DNA of 64,000 nt from assembly GCA_023634235.1 (NCBI GenBank), contig JAMKCF010000012.1:1843001-1907000 (forward strand), in the 5' to 3' direction. The notes under the pieces are model-generated. The model was not told where the DNA came from and ran no database searches. It saw nothing but the letters and a program-made list of their open reading frames with translations. The stretch is from Pisaster brevispinus (Eukaryota > Echinodermata > Asteroidea > Forcipulatida > Asteriidae). The first letter of the stretch is position 1. Each line of letters starts with the position of its first letter. Below are positions 24,513-37,700 of the stretch, piece after piece. The position numbers were made by a program, and so were the translations under genes.

Positions 24513-26595
24513 AGGTGTACCTCATTCAGATCAAAAGAAGGCTGACATTTGGTGTGTACTCACTTAAACGCTACCATAGTATGACATCTTCTCTGATGAC
24601 GCGATCGGCTGCTTAACGCTTATTTAACGTAATTAAAATCATGTAAATTACTGTGATTTATAATGAACATACCCAGTCTCTGTGAGACTTTCATTGTATG
24701 ATGTACGTGTAACACCTGTTTTAAAAATTTGTATTTGTAAACTGCACGTGAACATGTTATACATCAAAACTTTAACGATAATCTGTGGCCCTTTCTAGCT
24801 AGAGTTGTCTTGAGTTTAGAGCTCAGCTGATTGGTTGACAGATATCCAATCATATTGCAGCTTCCTCAATAGCAAGATGGTAAAGTTTTAAACGGCAAAT
24901 TTTTTGAGGCCTAGAACTTCATAAAGATAACAGAGGCAATGGGGACTTTTGGGAGAAGATGGCTGAAGACTTACCAAATTTTGTTTTTAATATGATAACG
25001 ATTGCTTTTATACAGCCATAGTGGAGGAAGTCTGCTGCCACCTACAGTCTGAAAGTACCCAATTGCCTTCACCCCCCCCCCCCAACCAGGAACTGATGTC
25101 AGAGCTGCTTAGAACCAACTAATAAGAAAATAAATTTCTAGTGCACAAATGTAACTAATTGTTGCCAAAAGCAAACATTGTTGGTGCACAGCACGGTTGA
25201 TCACCTGATGATAATCACCAGCGTCTACAGCGATCGCTCACCGATGACTAAGCGGTAACTTTAAACTCTGTTTTTTAATGATCGCATGTCAAGTTTTTAG
25301 TTGCTTTGACCAAAAACCAGCCTGAACAGCTCTCTACAAATGGCTCCAGATTGTTGCCTTGGTTCCCATATTGACAAATCAGATTTTCCCGATGGAGAAG
25401 TGGCCTTTAAAAAAATGAAGACATCCTCCCACTTTGCTGAATGAAGTTCTAGGTTTTGTATGGTGTGCTAATACCTTTTACAACTGTTAGATCATCAGAA
25501 TTACTTAGAAGGGTCTGTGTGATCCCCCCCCCCCCCAATCCTCCATCTGTAAATGATCCTTTACAAAAATATAACTATTTTTGAAAGAGTTGAACACAAA
25601 AACTGATATTTGTGCTGGGAAGATATATTGCAATTCCGAACTTTGAGAGATTATTTTTGTGACACTAACTGATTTTATGTGACTTAAAAGGACATTGTTA
25701 TGTTCATTGTCAATGGCTGAAGTGCCCGAATTAGCTAGTCGTCGTGTGTTCCCTTTATAGCGCCCTCTTGGGATAAACTTGTGTGTATGGAGCTGTGTAT
25801 TAACATCCGGTACGGATATCTAAAAGATGAAGTTTTCATAGTTGTCTGTCCACTACATATTCGCCTAAATTCCATTTAATAATTCTTCCATTGACAATAA
25901 CTTATTTATCTAAAATATTATTTGAAAGGTTTTAATCATAATTGTTTACTTTTTACTTTTTTTATTATTTTATACTTCTTCCCCATAATGTTCGAGAAAA
26001 GAAACGATCAGATGACCTTGTGCTTTTGTTTTTGTGAGGGCCGTGCTCCAACAGCCTTCTGTCTCTCCCTGGTTGACATTTTCAACTCTTTGTGTATTGC
26101 AAAACTTCCAGTAATGCACCTTCCTTTACAGAAATCTCTTGGTGATTTTGTTTTTAATTAACCATACCCTCCACCCTCCTTGAAGTTTTAAAATGGACAA
26201 TGAACAATGAACAAACATTGTTATTTCTGTGTTATTCGCATGCTTAGAGAATGTAAATTAATAATAGGGTTTGTGTAGGCTGGTGAGTGTTAGTTGAATT
26301 CAAGTGTTTGCTGAACGATAGTGCAGATAAAACAGTGTTTAGAGATACTTAAAAGAGAAGTTTTTATATAGATATATGTCGTATAAGGCTGGTATTTAAA
26401 ATACATTGTTCTTCACAATGATCCTGAGATTTTTTATGATTTTGTTTAAAGTACGTTATAAATGTTGTGAGAGTGGAGTGAGCAAAGGCATTTGAACGTA
26501 TGCTTAGAGCTTGTTTATTTAAAAGGGTCTAGGAATGGTTTAATTGTTTTAGTCTTGGGGATAACTTGGTGACATCTCTTTAGGGTTTTTGACTA

Positions 26596-26748
26596 TAAAG
26601 ACCCCTTGCCTATTGTGCAATCGTGCTGCTGGTCAGCTGGGGTCACCAGCACGCTTTCACACACCAAGTTCACGTTCAGTGATTTGCCTCCTTTTGCCTC
26701 AGTGAGGGCGCTGTTTGAGAGTGTGATGTCATATGCAAGGGGTCTATT
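26596..26748. mobile_element. TIR element ending AAAGACCCCTTGC (about 150 bp)
   Basis: The left end TATAAAGACCCCTTGC faces the right end GCAAGGGGTCTATTT. The right half (GAGGGCGCTGTTTG, GTGATGTCAT, GCAAGGGGT) recurs at 60803-60850. Confidence 0.65.
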
Positions 26749-27112
26749 TCATGTGAAGTTTCAATTGTCTTGGACTTTGTTAAAGGTGCCATACTGTAAG
26801 GTTTGACTGCAAGTTGACCTCTGACCTGCTTTAGAAAGAGCCGATTCTTTAATGGGCTAGCTCTCTAGGATGATCAAGTGGATTCAGTTTAGTGACAATT
26901 TTATCTTCGATCCTACTGGCTGTGGTTTCAATTCTCATTGCTTATGATGAGCAGCTTAAAGTGTCAGATCTAGGTTAGACAACCATACCAGTGCTGCGTC
27001 GGTGATTTTGTGGATTTCCTTGAGACCTCCAAGGAAGCACCTAAGAATACAGTCTTGGACAATGTACAAGACAGTCTGATCAGGGTGCCCACAGTCACAT
27101 GCAGGGCTGTCT

Positions 27113-27321
27113 GTTCGCTCGGCCCCAGCGGCCTATCCAGGACCGCTGGGATGGGCTAATCAGCTTGCACAGATTCTTGTTCAGAAAGTATGTCATGCGT
27201 GCAGTGCTTGCAGTGTGAGTGTGATGCATGATGGGACTGAGCATTAACCAATGAGCGTGCTTGATACGTTTGCCCATCCCAGCGTCTTTGGTTTGAAGGC
27301 AAGGCGCTGGGGACGAGTGAA
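27113..27321 (-). mobile_element. hAT-like MITE, second copy (209 bp), with its own 8-bp target duplication
   Basis: The sequence is the reverse complement of the element at 19329-19544 with a few percent difference. It is flanked by GGCTGTCT on both sides (27105-27112 and 27322-27329). Different target duplications prove two independent insertions. Confidence 0.93.
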
Positions 27322-27737
27322 GGCTGTCTGTCATCTTCCTTCGGTCAGGTGATGAGGTGTTCTGGCAAGGAGGGTCTGGGTCTGGTTAATAAGAGCTACC
27401 CACTGTTGTTGAGGGAGGTTGAACCTGGTATCTATTCTGTGGGATCCTGGACAGGGTCTTTGTTAAAATTGTTAGCAACACAGAGACTTTACATCTGCCC
27501 AGAGATTTTACAATTTGGATTTAGGGTCAAATGTTGCATCTTCAATGGTCTCTGTTGTCATGATTGTAGCTCAGAAGGGTTTTCCAGATTTAAGGTGGAT
27601 TCTGGGTAATTGGTTTTAAAAATGTGAACACATAAATGATAAACAGTATTATTACCGAATTCACTGAACTAATTACTGTTAAAGCAGAACAAGGTGGCAA
27701 GTTATATTTTATGCGCTACATCTGAAGTGATTTTATA

Positions 27738-28283
27738 GACTGTGCAAGCCTTGTGCTTATCAAGAACGAGAAAACAACCCAAACAAAGACTATACTTTTC
27801 TATGAACAAATTGTTTTATTTTCTTTTATTATATGTATAAATAATTCTTACAAATACAAACAGCCAAAGCAATTTGTTATAAACGCAATTTCTATTTTCA
27901 TATGTGTAATACAACAAAGTTGTTAAAATCAACATTGAAACAAAATTTTAAACTAGGGATGAGGATGCTTAACTTTTAGAAACACCGTTTGTCAATCGCG
28001 CCTGAATTTGTTCAACCGTTAGATAAGTTGATCACATGAATGTCAGTTGGGCAAAGTTGTTAATATTTTACAAGTAACCAGAGAAAACAGAGGTCAACTC
28101 TTATACTTTCATATATTTCATGGCTTAGTTTTACTTTCCCAACAATATGATATAATTTTGTTTAGCCATAAACTACGTTAAACTCTAGCGTCTGAAAAAA
28201 CAGAACCACACATGTTTAAAACTCACTATGTGTGGGACTAACTTGGTAAGGAAAGTTCAAATATGTGTGAGACTTGCACAGTC
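27738..28283. mobile_element. TA-flanked GACTGTGCAAG element, copy 3 (546 bp)
   Basis: It starts GACTGTGCAAGCCT and ends GAGACTTGCACAGTC, with TA on both outer sides. The interior blocks are shared with copies 1 and 2. Confidence 0.88.
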
Positions 28284-29055
28284 TATTCTCAATTGTTTAT
28301 GTCATTGCTGCAAATTCCAACCATTAGTAAAATCTGTGTTGAGATCATGTATAATGATGTCGACCGCAATTGTTCTGAGGCCATTTTGCAAAATCCCCAG
28401 TGGAAATTTTACCTGTCCCTCTTAACAATCATTTTTTGCTGAAACCCACGGAGGAGCTATAATTGAGAATCTTGAGATTGATAACAAGTCGAATTGAAGT
28501 AATATTTTCCTTTGTTTGTCGTGGCCGGAGGTTATAATGTGGGAATTGATATTTACAGAATGTAATTGACTTGTCACTCGGAGGTGTGCTTCCATTTCCA
28601 ATAATCCAATACCTAGGAATTTATGCTGTCCATGATGTTAAGCAGTCGTAGACACAAAGCTTTTTCCTACTTTTAAAAAACCTTTATGGATTGCCTTTCG
28701 CACTGATCAGCAATTTTGGTTTTTGTAAGTGTGACATACCCGTTACATCATACACACAGTCCTCTATGATATTGATATGATGACGGTGAAGTTGTTTCAG
28801 TGTCAGTGGAAGCTTATTGGTCAAAAGATTCTTAGATTTAATTGGAGAGAAATGTTTGTGGATCAGGAGTGTACTTAGTGATATTTTAACTTTTATCAGT
28901 CAACCCAATTAAAGTTTGACCAATTACCTAGAGTTGACTACTTACTTCAATGTGTTTTGAAATGGGAGTCTTTACATTGCTATAAGACTTGTCACCAAAA
29001 GTTCCATAAAAAAGTTCTGAGCATGCGTTCATTTCCCAGAACGATGGTTTTGCCT

Positions 29056-29250
29056 GGGCCCAATTTCATAGAGCTGCTTAAGCACCAAAAAGTAACTAAG
29101 CACAACAAAATTATGTTTACCAGAATAAGGTGTCCAGCCAATATACCATTCCACATGTACCATCTGTGACTGGTATCCCGCTAAATTTGTGCTTAGCAGA
29201 AAACTGTTGAGCAATTTTTTCTGTTAAAGCAACTCTATGAAATTGAGCCC
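29056..29250. mobile_element. GGGCCCAATTTCAT-ended element (195 bp)
   Basis: The left end GGGCCCAATTTCATAGAGCT faces the right end AACTCTATGAAATTGAGCCC. Internal landmarks: TAAGCACAACAAAATTATG, CCACATGTACCATCTGTGAC, GTGCTTAGCAGAAAACTG. Partial copies lie at 22985-23513 and 45345-45551. I recall this as a very common echinoderm repeat. Confidence 0.85.
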
Positions 29251-30347
29251 AGGTCTGCTGCCACCTAGTGTCTCCAAAGGTCTCCCATTGAGTATAGTAC
29301 TGTTTTGCTACAAAAATCTATTCCTATCCCAATTAATTTGTACCAATGTTTTTGTTTGTACCTAAACACTGACATTCCTTAATTGTCAAACACTCAAAAA
29401 GTACTTTACTATAAGATCACTTCCCTTTGAAGTTGCTGTCTTCATTGCTTCATTCAAGCATCATCCAAACTATTGGCCTGTTCTAAAATTTGCTGCACAT
29501 AGTAAGCTGCGATAATAATCATGCATGCCTGATTTCTTTAGGAGCTCTTGACACAAAGGTCAAAGATTTGGATTTGATGCTGCAAATTTTCAGGGAAAGC
29601 GGGAGAGAGTGCTGCAAGGGGTTAAAGGGCTTGTACAAAGTTGGTTTTGCATGGTCGGTCATTCCAGTCTATGTGTAATTGTATCGTACCAACGCCCTTC
29701 AAAATGGCATGATCCAAATGCTTAACTTTAAGTTACTTTTTCCAGTCGACCATTAGACATTTTGTCCAAAATGGTGGCCACTACAACTTATTAACAATGT
29801 CAGAAACATTGTATTAGAATATGTCAAGAAGATAATTATAACGAGTAAACGAAAGTATGAGTGAACAAAAATAATGTAATTTTTAAAGTATAAAATGACA
29901 GGGAATTTTTTTGCTCATGTATTTAAAGTTCAAATTGAACAATGACTGCACAATTAATATGTGGAAGTTCAGTAATTCTTTCCAAATAAAGCAGTTAGAA
30001 AGCGTTTGGAGGAGATATTTTTTCACACATTGTGGAGTTTTACAATGGTGCAAAGAGCCTTAGAACAATGTCATCTCTCGTAGTTTGTACAGAGTTGTGT
30101 TCTAACATTAGAAGAAAACTGAAAAGTTGATTATGTCAGCTGCTAATACCAATTTTACAGTTACAGAAGCAGACAGAATTTTCCTTGATTATTGCTGGTA
30201 ATTCATAGTAAGGTATTTAAATTTATTGCAAAGTTGTTTATTTTGCTTTGTAGGCTATATGTATCAAAATATAATACACCGTTTAGTCACGCTGTATGAA
30301 GTTAAACCTATTGTTATGTAAATTGTGCAATAGATGATTGGACAAAC

Positions 30348-30353
30348 AATAAA
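30348..30353 (+). terminator. Candidate polyadenylation signal AATAAA (distal)
   Basis: AATAAA lies at the end of a roughly 600-bp repeat-free AT-rich stretch, which looks more like UTR than most of the region. If used by RhoBTB the 3' UTR would be 10 kb and carry several MITEs, so this is only a possibility. Confidence 0.2.
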
Positions 30354-30557
30354 GGTGAAATATCCTCAATTTAACGAATTATCTTTTATCCCATTAGTGT
30401 GATGGTAACTCTGTTTTTAGTCAGAATCCCACAGGAATTGTCTTTTAGGTTTCTTTTAGGTTTCTAAAACAAATGCAGAGCTGTTCTAATTTACCTGTGT
30501 TTGGTAAAAATGTCAATGTCTCTTTGAAAGTTATTTTAAATATTGTGATCTTTCAAG

Positions 30558-30876
30558 GCAGGATAAAAAACATTGTTTAATTTTAGTATGCTTACTAATT
30601 ATGATGTTCATAGTCAAACAATTTTTCTGCTGAAAACCTAAAAAACAACCAAACAGTACTCAACACTGCTAATTTGGGTTGTTATACAAAACAAAATTAA
30701 GGACAATTACATGCTGAAATTGTGCACGTTTTTTTAACTATTGTCTCCCGACTCACACAACGGAGGAAGCCGACAGTTTCACAGGTTTATATGTATTGTA
30801 TGTGGTTGATCACACAAAACATGAACACTGTGTCTACTTTGCCAGCTCTACCAATCCTGTATTATTAATACCTTTT
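30558..30876 (-). mobile_element. TATTATACAGG-ended MITE, reverse copy, one end decayed
   Basis: The right end CTCTACCAATCCTGTATTAT is the family terminus. Inside are ATTAAGGACAATTACATGCT and ACACAAAACATGAACACTGT, the reverse complement of landmarks in 9025-9425. The left terminus is partly lost. Confidence 0.75.
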
Positions 30877-31329
30877 ACATATTTGGACTAGCAGATTGGC
30901 TGGGGGTGTGGATCGAATCCCAATTTAAAACACATGAAAAAAAATAGTTGTATTGATGTTGCAAGTAGTGTGACTGACTAGAAAGAAGCCTAGGCATGTG
31001 TTATTGGCAGGCAGTACAATTTTTGGCTCTCTTATCATATTTTTAACCACACACACGTGTGCTCAACTTTTTCTTATTAATTTTAAAGATTTTTAAAAGC
31101 GCCCTCTCTTGACGTAGTATCGTAGTTCAAATGTATCAACATTTAAACAACTGCTGCTCCTCCCTTCGGAAAAATACTCACCTGCAAGTCTATTGCATCT
31201 ATTTTATGCGTATTGTTAATTTCTGTTTAAATTTAAGAAAAACATTTTATATCAAATTTTTTTGTATACCCTTAAAAATAATTTAGCGACAAACATTACA
31301 AATTTATGATGGATTGTGTTTTTTAACGG

Positions 31330-31430
31330 ACCACTTTTGGCAGTGGGAGCGGCTTACACAGCGGGGAGAACAAAAACAGTCACAACAGAACGTCTGCGTT
31401 GCGCTTCCAGACAGGCTATTTTATAGCCCA
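31330..31430 (+). promoter_or_regulatory. Putative adducin promoter
   Basis: Base composition shifts from AT-rich to GC/CG-containing between about 31320 and 31600. A TATTTTATAG motif at 31417-31426 could be a TATA-like element. The assignment to adducin is by position and strand only. Confidence 0.3.
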
Positions 31431-31650
31431 GTTGGGCCACTCGTTGAAACTGAGCAAACGACAACGCGTCTGCTATAGCGTCTTTTTCAAGGGCACACAG
31501 TTGGGCTAATTTCAGCGCCCAGACTTTTTGCAACGGCGCTGCTGGTGTACTTGTGGATACTGTGAGTACGGAGAGCGGCGAAAACTGTGTTTTTAATTGC
31601 TTTTTCTGGGAGGATTTCTAACGCAAAAAGTGGATATATTACATTTTATG
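31430..31650 (+). other. Putative non-coding first exon (adducin 5' UTR)
   Basis: The CG-containing island ends at a near-perfect donor, ATTTTATG|GTAAGTTAT (GT at 31651). The adducin start-codon exon begins with an acceptor at 46789, so a 5' non-coding exon is required upstream, and this is the best candidate seen. The transcription start is not determinable. Confidence 0.35.
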
Positions 31651-32669
31651 GTAAGTTATCAATGTTTTCAATGGTTGTGATTTTTTTGAAACATAAAATT
31701 GTTTGAAAAGTACCATTTTCAGACGGTGAAGTTAAAAGCCTCCATGCTGTTCTAGTTTTTGAGCAACGACAGATGTACAGGCGTGGGCTTGTACACGAAG
31801 TTTAATTTAGCGCGTGGTTTTGCCATGGTTGTCACGCCTGAAGTGGCTTGGTTGACACAGGCCAGACAATTGCCCAGCCTACACTGTGTCCAGTTCCACT
31901 GCCCTAGACACTAGATACTGAATCGGTAATGGAGAAGGCTTGTTTTGGCGGTTGAAACCAACTTAATCGCCGCGATTGACAGGGCCAACTGTCAACTGGG
32001 CCGCTGCTGGAGTCTCGAGCTCCATCATGTTTTTCAAATATTTTGTTTTACTGTAGCGAAGGCTTGAATGAGAAATGTGCCAACTTTGTTGAGGCAATCA
32101 ATGTATTTTATCCAACCTGTAATGTTTGAAATAATGTCATAAGTCTACAATGAGATGTTTTATAATGCATTGAATATGATAATTGATGTTATTGTTAATA
32201 CTTGAAACTGAGGAGTGAAGCCGGGAAGGTGAAAGTGTTGTTGTATTTCTATTTGTAACAACACGGACGTACGTACTACGTACACATATGTAGATGGTAC
32301 TCTATTCTAGAGCACAGGCACAATAAACTGGAGGTCAGTCTTCTAAATCCTCCTCTAGCCTGTCTAGCCAGTTTTTCTTTGTAATTGCTCAACCCTAAAC
32401 GCTAAATTGTGCTAAACACAGCACTAAACCAAAAAAAACCTCATTACAAACAATAACATAACAAAAAACAGTGTATTTTGGAAGAGTACCACTACCAAGT
32501 ACCAGGCCTGATACTTAACCAATAACAGTGAACTATTTTGAGGTTCATTCGATAGTAGAGGGAACCTCATTCAATCATAGTTTTACTAGGTGAGTAGGAG
32601 TGATTACTTAACTGAAAAAACTGAGAACATTTGTGTTATTTCTATCCAGTAGCTTATATTTGTTGTAAA

Positions 32670-32850
32670 GATCGGTATGGTGGTAAGCATCCATGGAAAT
32701 TAGTTCATTTTGAAATTTTCTTGTTGATTAGAAATCAAAGTATGCCGACAAATTTGAATCTCCAACATTCACCTCAAGGCAAGGTTTGTTGGAGATTAAA
32801 ATTTCCCTAGTGTCCGTTTGTGAATGATGTGGTTGGAGCTGCGGATGGTA
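32670..32850 (-). repeat. Dispersed repeat with internal inverted AATTTGAATCTCCAA
   Basis: GATTAGAAATCAAAGTATGC, CAAATTTGAATCTCCAAC and GTGTCCGTTTGTGAATGATG are the reverse complement of blocks at 38415-38520. Inverted TTTGAATCTCCAA / TTGGAGATTAAA lies within. Confidence 0.6.
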
Positions 32851-34675
32851 CCTGCTGTAACTTTGCTAAGCGTGGATGGGTTTGATGTTTTTTATGAAAA
32901 TGCTGTCCTAGTTTTTTGCGGTTTTCTCAACAAGTAGACACTGTATTAAAGGCCAAGTATACCTTTGGTTTTTGCAATCGTTTGATTGTTTTAATCCTAT
33001 TTATGTTTGAGATATCGCCGAAAATCCGGAGCGAATGTGTCCACGCATTAACATGATTAAGAATAATCCCCAATAGGAATACACAATCTGTTCTCAGATT
33101 CAAATTTAGGGGGATAAAAAGTTCCATAAATGCAGTATTTCGAGGTGAAATGTTTCTTAAACCAGACTATCCAAAGCTGCTGTACTTCTTACCAAGTAAG
33201 TTTTTATTGCCATTAATTTTTAGAGTCATTACCAAACAGTTACAGACCCTTTAAGCTGACAATTATGGCCTATAAATCAGCATTACATTGACAAAAAACA
33301 ATCTATGACCCTACCTTTAAGACATCATAAATTACTATGTTGTGAAAACGTTGTTTGAGTAGGAGATTGTTGTTTATGACCTTGTTGGTCTAACTGGTAA
33401 ACATTGCTAGATTTTGAATAGATATTAGATGGCTTCTTCCATCATTGTGATTGGACATTTAGCTTCGTCCACCTGAAGGATGACTCAACTCATGTGACCG
33501 GTCAAGCATGGTTCAAGGAGAACTCACCCTCTTGTGAGTATTGGGACAGTTTGATCAACCACACAATGCTCAAAAAATTGTGAAAACCTCATGGCTGACA
33601 GCTAACAGCTGCAGTTAGAGTTGAATTGCAAAAACATCTGAGTCGAAATATCAGGCTGAAGTAAAATTATATTGGAATAATATTTACCTGTAGCATGATT
33701 AAACTGTTTACCCTTCACCTCTCCCCCCCCCCCCCCGAAGAAGCAAACAATTTTTAAACTAAATGACAAACATGGCCAAAAAAAGGGTAACGAGAGGGAG
33801 ATGTTCACCAGAACAAACCAAAATGTGAGCGTTGTAGCTAAATTTGGTCCTTGCTGTATGATACAAGCTGTTAAAGTCCTTTCACACAAGAAACCTCAAG
33901 GACTAAAATCACATCGATGTTCAGAATAAGCAAATTCCAGTCATGTGAAAGCTATCCTTGTTGAATAACAGCCAAGGATCATCGCCTTGTTTGCCCCTTG
34001 AAGTGTTCAAGCAGAATTTTAAAATAAAAATCTGCTCTTTCCTGAAGTGAAAACTACCTTGCCCTTCCCTCATAGGAACAACGTACATGTGTTGTGTATG
34101 ACATTTCACTTCAGACAAATTGAATTGTTAGTTCATATTACACTTAGCCTTTGGATTTTTTGCAAAAGACTTGTGTGCAGGAAAATTAAATCAGTCAATG
34201 TAAATGTATTCAAAGACTTTTAAACAGTATGAGATAATTCAAAATAAAACCAAAAACGAAACAAATCATAGAATTAGGCAAATTTATAAGAAAGTATGGT
34301 ATGGGTTTATGACTATTTTACCAGCACCACGACTCCACGAGGCAATTTAAAATGCTCGCGAATCTATAATGAGCCAATTATTTATGACTTCAGTGAGCTA
34401 GGTATGATGCGTAGCGCTCTCCTCAGCTAAGAGGTTCTTAGCTGGAGACGATGCCTCAGAGTGACTCACAATGATTCATGTTCAACTCACACCAGACATG
34501 ACAACTTGCTCCTCTCCCCTCCTAGCATTACGTGTTTGATGATTTGCCTTTATACCTTGTTTGGAATTATAATTCAATCAAGACTGGATCATTGCATTAA
34601 AACAGAAATAGGAGCAATAATTGTGGCTGTGACACTTAAAGGGAAAAATTATAATAATAATAAAAAATAAAAACA

Positions 34676-34760
34676 AATAAACAGGACATTTATAAAGCGT
34701 CTTCTACCAGAGGAGGCAAAGGGCTGGAAAAGGAAACAAGGGGGACAAGTAGACAGGAGA
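34676..34760 (-). mobile_element. LINE/SINE 3' tail, reverse orientation
   Basis: Read on the - strand: CCCTTTGCCTCCTCTGGTAG, AAGACGCTTTATAAATGTCC, then an AT-rich microsatellite with TTATTATTA. The AAxxCGCTxTATAAATG signature is typical of CR1-like tails. Confidence 0.5.
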
Positions 34761-37700
34761 AACCCAAATTCAACTTAATATATCAAACTCCTGGTCCTGT
34801 TTGCTCATAATATACAAATATAAAAATATTATAACTTGAATATCAAAAGGATAAAAAACAAACATTCACAAAAAAAGTATTGAATATTTAATCGTAACTC
34901 TCATAAATAATATGTAACATGTATTAGAAATGGATTTTGTATTTAGATTGGTAAAATCATTACCTCATATACACATATTACATACACATAGTACGTTTTA
35001 AAACGAGTTCTTTCAATATATTTTCCATCTACTAGTACATGTAATGCAATTATGTATCCTCAATCTCTAAATATAGATCTGTTTATTTTGATACCCATTT
35101 TTTTATTTCTACGTATCACATGTAAATTACCCATTTAGTCACTCCCAACTAGTATTTATACTGAGCGTAAATAGTTTATAGGTTTCGTATTATAATGTAA
35201 ATAGATACGTGTAGTACAACTCAGTTGGCTCAAGATGAGCGTGGGTCGCTGTGAATGATGTGCATTGCTACACGTGTATTATACTTTTCCATTGGAAATT
35301 CCAGTGAACAGTTCATTCAATTGGATATTTCTGTTGCAATTTGACAACCTGAATACTGTTTTTAAAATAACCCATAGAGTGTCTTTTGTTGTTGGATTTT
35401 TTTTTTGTGGGTCTTCCTGAGACTCATCTGATTGAGAAGCGGGGAAAAAATGTAATTTGTTAAATTATGTTTGACAAATTGGAACATGTGTTTTCTGCTA
35501 GCAATAATGTAGTATGCAGGACCTTTGGTGACCTATTCACATTGTGCAGGCTTTGGCGTATTACATGTCATGCATGTAGGCCTACATTATACTAGTAATT
35601 GTGCCTGAAAACAAAAACAAAAACATCGGCAAATAAAGATGTTGCTCTCAAACAATGACAAACCTGTTACCTGAGCATGAAGAAAAGGGAAGTTTTTCCC
35701 GGGCAAATGTTGAATGGCCAGGAAGTATTGAATTAAGGAAATTGTTGTTTCCTATCACCGCAATCCAGGAAGTGAAATTCCAGTCTCAACAAATCGGAAT
35801 TGTCACATCTGTTTCACCTTCACTTTGGTAAGAGAATATCATGATTGTAACTGGTATCCAGAATGACAGGATATAAGTTGTATACATTGTTTTGACTTTT
35901 TTTAGCCTTTACAACATGAGTTATGAGGCAGGGTTAGAAGGAGTGTGAACTAAAAGAATACTCTTACAGATCAAGGTTATAAGGATGTAAGAGTGCAGAG
36001 TCGCAGAAGGGAGTCACGAGGTGAAATCTGGAATTCGCGGAGTGAAATGGAAAAGGTTCCCTCCCCTTGAGTATATTCTGCAACAATGCCGGAACAAAAT
36101 GCATTCAATATTTGTTTTAAATATAACTCACATGTAGATCTTGATCTTTTGGAATTCGTTCACAAAAACTTGAAATAAACACGGAAACTTGTCCTCCCCA
36201 CACTCTAAATTCTAAAAACCCCTTCTAAATAAAGGTGGGCAACTCCATGTTAGACACAAGCCTTGTCCTTTGTGACTCAACCTTGCCTCGCTTAGACGAC
36301 CTTGCCTCGCTTAGACAAAGGAGTGGGAGGGTACTGTACACGATTATTTTGGTCCTATAGTTATTTATACACGTACATGTATTGCCTATTGGATGAGTGC
36401 CTGTCCAATATTAAGTTTTGGATCATCGCGGCAGTAAATACAGTGCAAAATAAAGGATGACATACAACTCATGTTAGGAGAGAAATGCCACTTTGTACGC
36501 TATATTTTGTTAAAGTAATAGTTTTAATGTTTTTATCAACCCCTGGGGACAAGTTTTTTTCCTTCTTCTTTCACAACCTCCTTAATTACAATTTAGAGGA
36601 AACTTTTTATGCTCGGCTGGCCACAGGGATTGGGTTTAGTGTGTCATAACAATACCAGGCTAGACTTTTTCACACTGTTTTATAGCATTGTTTACTACCG
36701 CCCATAGTTCACTTACTGTGTCAAGTGTACATTAAAAAATTGTACCTTTACAACTAAAGTATTCAGCTCAAGTTTTGTGAGATTACAGTTAAAAGGTTTA
36801 GATAAAGCTAAGAAATGAAAATAGAACTAAAAATCCTTCTGTGAGTGTGATAAAGTAGTCTAAGTCACATACATTTTATTGTATAACCAGCTTTGAGTTT
36901 TTCTTCAAATGAGCACTCGTTTTTTATTTTGTGACTGTAGTGTAAATAAAAAACATGTAATGTGTGTTTTTGTGGCTAGGAGTTTCAAAGTTGTAAATAC
37001 ATCGCTGACATACTTTGAATTCACGGGTGACACATGAAATTTAAATCAGAGAAAGTACACAGGGGCATAGACCTACATAATGTAAATGTGATGATTATGT
37101 TCACCATGAATGATGGGATTTGGCCGTTGTCGTCAGACAAGTTTTATTCATACTTTGTTGATGACACGACCTGGTTTTCATGAGACACATCAAACCAGTG
37201 ACAGTGAGAAACATGATCCAAGTCCCCCACTGCAGGGATCCAGGGAGTATGTGATGGTAGACCAGTGGACGGCTGATAGTCTAATGTATGTAGCCAATGG
37301 TGTAGCGGTACTCTGATGTATGCTGGGTACCGGTGCAGCTCATAATTAGATAGCAGACATTCTATTGAAGTCCTGACCTTGGGCTAGCACCCTGATTATT
37401 TACAAAATTGTTAGTGGTGGATACACACTACAGGGGCCTGATTGTGATTTTTAAATTTCATCATCAGACTACATGTATATTAGGCCTACTGCTTGCATAG
37501 TTACACTACAGTATCACTAACAAATGCATCATCAGCAACCCTCTGTGTGATAAAAATGAATAACACAATTTTAGACTATATGTTTTATAGTCTCAAGGTC
37601 TGTTTTTTTTATATATATATTTTGTTTATATTGTACATGTAAATGAGATTCAATATTCAAGTGCTACGGTCTTTGGACCCACATTTGTTTGGAGCGATCA

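Larger units (their letters stand above)
20415..31320. other. RhoBTB 3' UTR and intergenic region
   Basis: The length of the 3' UTR cannot be fixed. AATAAA at 22402-22407 and 30348-30353 are candidates. The interval is AT-rich with no recognisable protein domain. It contains a tRNA-headed SINE, two TA-flanked elements, one AGGCCTGG element, one hAT-like element, GGGCCCAATTTCAT elements and poly-C runs (25072-25083, 25524-25536). The stretches 24520-26590 and 29680-30340 contain no repeat I could name. Confidence 0.7.

Noticed and set aside
33602..33889. 95-codon - strand frame with a glycine run
   Set aside because: The glycines come from a C14 homopolymer and no domain is visible.
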